Shown piece after piece: positions 6,904 to 9,618 of a DNA stretch of 9,618 bases. Position numbers and translations under genes: made by a program. The notes beneath the pieces were generated by a model. It made no database searches. It was given only the letters and a program-made list of their open reading frames with translations, and was not told the DNA's origin. Positions within the stretch are counted from its first letter, which is position 1; every line of letters starts with the position of its first letter. Origin of the DNA: an uncultured Bartonella sp. (GTDB taxonomy: Bacteria; Pseudomonadota; Alphaproteobacteria; Rhizobiales; Rhizobiaceae). The stretch covers positions 1-9,618 of the forward strand of contig CALTWN010000034.1 in assembly GCA_943913205.1 (NCBI GenBank), given 5' to 3'.

Positions 6904-8168
6904 CTACGTTCTGCGTGTCCGGTATATAGTTGACGAGGGCGCCCAATTCTATAAGCAGGATCTTCTATCATTTCTTTCCACTGCGCTACCCAGCCAGTAG
7001 TGCGCGCTAATGCAAATAAAACCGTAAACATGTCGGTCGGGAAACCTAAAGCTTTAAGAGTGATTCCTGAATAAAAATCGACATTTGGGTAAAGTTTCTT
7101 TTCAATAAAATAGTCGTCGCTTAAAGCAATGCGCTCTAATTCTACGGCAATATCTAAAAGAGGATCATCTTTAATATTCATCTCTTGTAGCACTTCTTTG
7201 CAAGTTGTTTGCATAATTTTAGCGCGAGGGTCATAATTTTTATATACCCTATGTCCAAATCCCATTAAACGAAAAGGGTCGTTTTTATCTTTCGCTCTTG
7301 CTATAAAATGGGGTATATTTTCAACAGACCCAATTTCTTCTAGCATTTTTAAGCAGGCTTCATTCGCGCCGCCGTGGGCTGGCCCCCACAAACAAGCAAC
7401 GCCAGCTGCAATAGCTGCAAATGGATTTGCACCGGAAGATCCAGCTAAACGTACAGTAGAGGTAGAGGCATTTTGTTCGTGATCAGCGTGCAGGGTAAAT
7501 ATACGGTCCATAGCACGGGCAAGTTTAGGGTTAATTTTATACTCTTCAGCTGGTACAGCAAAACACATATGTAAGAAATTTGAGGCATAATCTAAATCAT
7601 TTCTAGGATATATAAAGGGTTGTCCTATACTGTATTTATATGCCATGGCGGCTAAAGTAGGAACTTTTGCTATCAGACGAATAGAGGCAATCATACGTTG
7701 CTTTTCATCTGTTATATCGGTAGAATCGTAATAAAAAGCAGACATTGCGCTAAAACAGGCAATTAAAATTGCCATAGGGTGAGCATCTCGGCGAAACCCG
7801 CGAAAGAATATAGAAAATTGCTCGTTAACCATTGTATGTTTGCGAATATTATCTTCAAAAGTTTGCTTTTGTGCTTTATTAGGTAATTCGCCGTATAATA
7901 GTAAATAACTGCTTTCTAAAAAATCGCCTTTTTCAGCCAATTCATCTATAGGGTAGCCTCGATAAAGTAAAACACCTTTATCGCCATCAATATAAGTTAT
8001 TTTTGATTCACACGAGGCAGTAGAGGTGAACCCTGGATCAAGCGTAAATACACCCAATTGCTGGCCTAAAGATGTGATTTTGATGACATCAGTACCAAGG
8101 GTGGCTTTCTTTATATCCATTTCGGCTGTTTTATCGCCAATGGTTATTTTCGCTTTATTACTATTCAT
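6879..8168 (-). CDS. gltA: Citrate synthase, type II
   Basis: Citrate synthase condenses oxaloacetate and acetyl-CoA to citrate, the entry step of the TCA cycle, in the cytoplasm. The 429 residues match the hexameric bacterial form (427 in E. coli). The catalytic triad is His265 in WGPAHGGANE, His306 in MGFGHRVYK and Asp364 in NVDFYSG, matching E. coli His264, His305 and Asp362. Other family stretches are ITYIDGDKGVLLYRGYPID (57-75) and HADHEQNASTSTVRLAGSSG (227-246). The start is fixed by a perfect AGGAGG five bases upstream, the strongest binding site in the window. It follows gltX by 36 bases on the same strand but appears to have its own promoter. Its 3' end overlaps lpxB by 25 bases. The protein closely resembles Bartonella/Brucella-type GltA as I remember them. 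Confidence 0.98.
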   Translation of the reverse strand: MNSNKAKITIGDKTAEMDIKKATLGTDVIKITSLGQQLGVFTLDPGFTSTASCESKITYIDGDKGVLLYRGYPIDELAEKGDFLESSYLLLYGELPNKAQKQTFEDNIRKHTMVNEQFSIFFRGFRRDAHPMAILIACFSAMSAFYYDSTDITDEKQRMIASIRLIAKVPTLAAMAYKYSIGQPFIYPRNDLDYASNFLHMCFAVPAEEYKINPKLARAMDRIFTLHADHEQNASTSTVRLAGSSGANPFAAIAAGVACLWGPAHGGANEACLKMLEEIGSVENIPHFIARAKDKNDPFRLMGFGHRVYKNYDPRAKIMQTTCKEVLQEMNIKDDPLLDIAVELERIALSDDYFIEKKLYPNVDFYSGITLKALGFPTDMFTVLFALARTTGWVAQWKEMIEDPAYRIGRPRQLYTGHAERSYLSLDKR

Positions 8169-8173
8169 TTGGT

Positions 8174-8179
8174 CCTCCT
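8174..8179 (-). promoter_or_regulatory. Perfect ribosome binding site of gltA
   Basis: Read on the minus strand this is AGGAGG, followed by ACCAA and the ATG. It fully matches the anti-Shine-Dalgarno core and contrasts with the weak or absent sites of fabZ, lpxA and lpxB, consistent with high, independent expression of citrate synthase. Confidence 0.85.
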
Positions 8180-8188
8180 ACTTATAAC

Positions 8189-8211
8189 GGTATCATTTTG
8201 GGAATTATACC
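8189..8211. repeat. Imperfect hairpin at the gltX-gltA junction
   Basis: GGTAT (8189-8193) pairs with ATACC (8207-8211), and after one mismatch ATT (8195-8197) pairs with AAT (8203-8205), leaving a short loop. It spans the gltX stop codon and the proposed gltA -10 box. No T-run follows on the minus strand, so it is not a typical terminator; it could be an operator-like symmetric site or chance. Confidence 0.4.
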
Positions 8212-8232
8212 ATATTATTTAGTCTGTGCAAA
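8204..8232 (-). promoter_or_regulatory. Putative extended -10 promoter of gltA
   Basis: On the minus strand a consensus TATAAT (8209 down to 8204) is preceded directly by TGG (8212-8210), giving the extended -10 form TGN-TATAAT. A moderate -35 box, TTTGCA (8232 to 8227), lies 17 bases upstream and matches TTGACA at four of six positions. The -10 overlaps the gltX stop codon (8205-8207), so the promoter is embedded in the end of gltX. Transcription would start near 8197, leaving a leader of about 29 bases that carries AGGAGG. This is inference from motif match only. Confidence 0.6.
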
Positions 8233-9575
8233 GTTTCCTTTTTGCCTAATATTAATAAAATATCTGTAACACTTAATGCATTTGCTTGTCCTGTTAGGGC
8301 AAGTCTGAGCGGTTTACCTATTTCTGACATTTTTATATTATGAGCATCAATGAAATTATTTATTGATGTTGATAGATTAGATTTCTCCCATTTATCACAA
8401 TCTTCTAAATTATGCATAATTTCTTTTATCAATTTTTTACTTGTTTCTTCTATTTTTACCTTTTGTGGTTTTACAATAAATTCAAGCATATCTATAAGTT
8501 CTACAAGAGTTTTTGACCTTTCTTTTAGAACAGAAATAGCTGCAACAATTTGAGTTTTAAATTTTTCTTCTGGGTCTAAAATATTTATTTCTTGCAACAA
8601 ATATTCATAAAGTTCTAAGTCGTTACTATTTTTAATATAGTAAGAATTTAAGTGATTAAGTTTTTTAAAGTCAAAGCGTGCGGCGCCTTTGTTAATATCT
8701 TTTATGTTAAACCAATTTATAATTTGCTCCATAGACATAATCTCGTCATTGCCGTGGCTCCAACCAAGACGCATTAAATAATTTTTAATCGCTTGTGGCA
8801 AGTACCCCATTTTTTTATAAGCATCTATGCCTAAAGCTCCGTGTCTTTTTGAAAGTTTTGCGCCATCTTCGCCATGAATCAAAGGGATATGGGCCATTTG
8901 AGGTATTTGCCACCCCATAGCGTTGTAGATTATTATTTGTTTAGCGGCATTTGTTAGATGGTCATCTCCACGAATAATATGCGTAACTCCCATATCATGA
9001 TCGTCTACTACTACGGCGTGCATGTAAGTTGGGGCGCCATCAGATCTAAGAATTATAAAATCATCTAAATCTTTATTAGGAAATTCGATATTACCTTGTA
9101 CAAGATCTTTTATTATTGTTGTTCCTGTTTGTGGAGATTTTATGCGTATAACAGGCTTTATATTTGTAGGATGCGCGCTGGGCGGAATATCTCGCCATCT
9201 ACCATCATATCTAGGCGGCTTGCCTTGAGCTAAAGCTATTTTTCGCATTTCTTCAATTTCATCTTTACTAGCATAGCAAAAATATGCCTTACCTTGCTCT
9301 ATAAGCTCATACGCAATTTGTTGATGCCTTGCTTTTTGCGCTTTTTGCGAAACAACCTGGCCATCCCAACTAATGCCGAGCCATTTTAAACCATCTATTA
9401 TCGCATTCATTGCTTCTTGGGTTGAACGTGCTTCGTCTGTATCTTCAATGCGAAGTAGCATTTTTCCTTGCATATGTTGGGCATATACCCAATTAAACAA
9501 AGCGGTGCGCGCCCCCCCTATATGTAAAAATCCTGTAGGTGATGGCGCAAACCGTGTTACAATAGTGCTAGACAT
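8205..9575 (-). CDS. gltX: Glutamyl-tRNA synthetase
   Basis: A class I aminoacyl-tRNA synthetase charging tRNA-Glu with glutamate; in lineages without GlnRS such enzymes may also mischarge tRNA-Gln. I choose the ATG at 9575 (456 residues) because AGGAG lies five bases upstream and the protein then begins just before TRFAPSPTGFLHIGG; an in-frame ATG at 9602 would add nine residues but has no binding site. The HIGH-type motif is HIGG at 18-21 and the KMSKS-type loop is KLSKR at 240-244; RIEDTD (42-47) and RGDDHL (202-207) are also conserved. Zinc ligands known from E. coli GluRS seem partly lost: one Cys remains (100), but other ligand positions are Ala and Trp. The C-terminal helical anticodon-binding domain is complete. 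A seven-G run encodes the Gly-Gly of HIGG. It precedes gltA on the same strand. Confidence 0.95.
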   Translation of the reverse strand: MSSTIVTRFAPSPTGFLHIGGARTALFNWVYAQHMQGKMLLRIEDTDEARSTQEAMNAIIDGLKWLGISWDGQVVSQKAQKARHQQIAYELIEQGKAYFCYASKDEIEEMRKIALAQGKPPRYDGRWRDIPPSAHPTNIKPVIRIKSPQTGTTIIKDLVQGNIEFPNKDLDDFIILRSDGAPTYMHAVVVDDHDMGVTHIIRGDDHLTNAAKQIIIYNAMGWQIPQMAHIPLIHGEDGAKLSKRHGALGIDAYKKMGYLPQAIKNYLMRLGWSHGNDEIMSMEQIINWFNIKDINKGAARFDFKKLNHLNSYYIKNSNDLELYEYLLQEINILDPEEKFKTQIVAAISVLKERSKTLVELIDMLEFIVKPQKVKIEETSKKLIKEIMHNLEDCDKWEKSNLSTSINNFIDAHNIKMSEIGKPLRLALTGQANALSVTDILLILGKKETLHRLNNMV

Positions 9576-9580
9576 AAATG

Positions 9581-9585
9581 CTCCT
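9581..9585 (-). promoter_or_regulatory. Ribosome binding site deciding the gltX start
   Basis: On the minus strand AGGAG lies five bases before the ATG at 9575. It selects this start over the upstream in-frame ATG at 9602, which has only AT-rich sequence before it. Confidence 0.75.
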
Positions 9586-9608
9586 GTTTTATAAACTTGC
9601 ATAATATT

Positions 9609-9614
9609 AGTATA
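9609..9614 (-). promoter_or_regulatory. Possible -10 box of gltX
   Basis: On the minus strand TATACT matches the -10 consensus at five of six positions. A start about seven bases downstream would fall near 9602, giving a leader of about 27 bases and placing the alternative ATG at the very 5' end of the transcript. The -35 box would lie beyond the right edge, so the call cannot be completed. Confidence 0.35.
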
Positions 9615-9618
9615 AAAA

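Noticed and set aside
6938..6945. GGGCGCCC palindrome after lpxB as a terminator
   Set aside because: There is no loop and no following T-run, and it lies within the conserved gltA coding sequence.
8350..8553. Plus-strand frame opposite gltX
   Set aside because: It is a shadow of the C-terminal domain of gltX, with no support of its own; the same applies to the frame at 9373-9594.
9576..9602. Nine-residue N-terminal extension of gltX from the ATG at 9602
   Set aside because: AGGAG sits in front of the ATG at 9575, and the family begins just before the APSPTG motif.

Overview
The window is a stretch of conserved core genome from an AT-rich alphaproteobacterium. Gene content and order are bamA, lpxD, fabZ, lpxA, lpxI, lpxB on the plus strand, then gltA and gltX on the minus strand. 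Use of LpxI rather than LpxH, the lpxI-lpxB pair, and gltA/gltX directly after lpxB fit alphaproteobacteria. The LpxD and GltA sequences look, from memory, most like the Rhizobiales/Bartonella/Brucella side. Base composition is roughly one third G+C by eye, and A/T homopolymers are common. This suggests a host-associated or genome-reduced lineage, but the sequence alone does not prove it, and no species can be named.

Layout. Positions 1-145 are a non-coding leader with nested inverted repeats. Positions 146-6903 are one tightly packed plus-strand cluster, with gaps of 4 to 12 bases and one 14-base overlap, probably an operon. bamA encodes the outer-membrane protein insertase. lpxD, lpxA, lpxI and lpxB encode four steps of lipid A synthesis. 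fabZ encodes the dehydratase that keeps acyl chains moving through fatty-acid elongation; it competes for the same hydroxyacyl-ACP pool that LpxA and LpxD use. lpxC, lpxK and the Kdo transferase are not here. The cluster therefore couples the protein and lipid parts of outer-membrane construction. At 6879-6903 lpxB runs 25 bases into the convergent 3' end of gltA, with no terminator visible. gltA (citrate synthase) appears to have its own promoter, whose -10 box lies over the gltX stop codon. gltX (glutamyl-tRNA synthetase) reads from near the right edge.

All eight protein genes look intact, with the expected catalytic residues in place. There are no RNA genes, insertion sequences, CRISPR arrays, phage genes or obvious horizontally acquired genes. 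I do not see a new multi-gene system. The points worth a second look are small-scale: a 24-base perfect palindrome inside lpxD, nested in a longer imperfect one; a run of nine G in lpxD; an A9-T-A8 slippery tract in lpxB; the overlapping convergent gene ends; and the folded leader of bamA.
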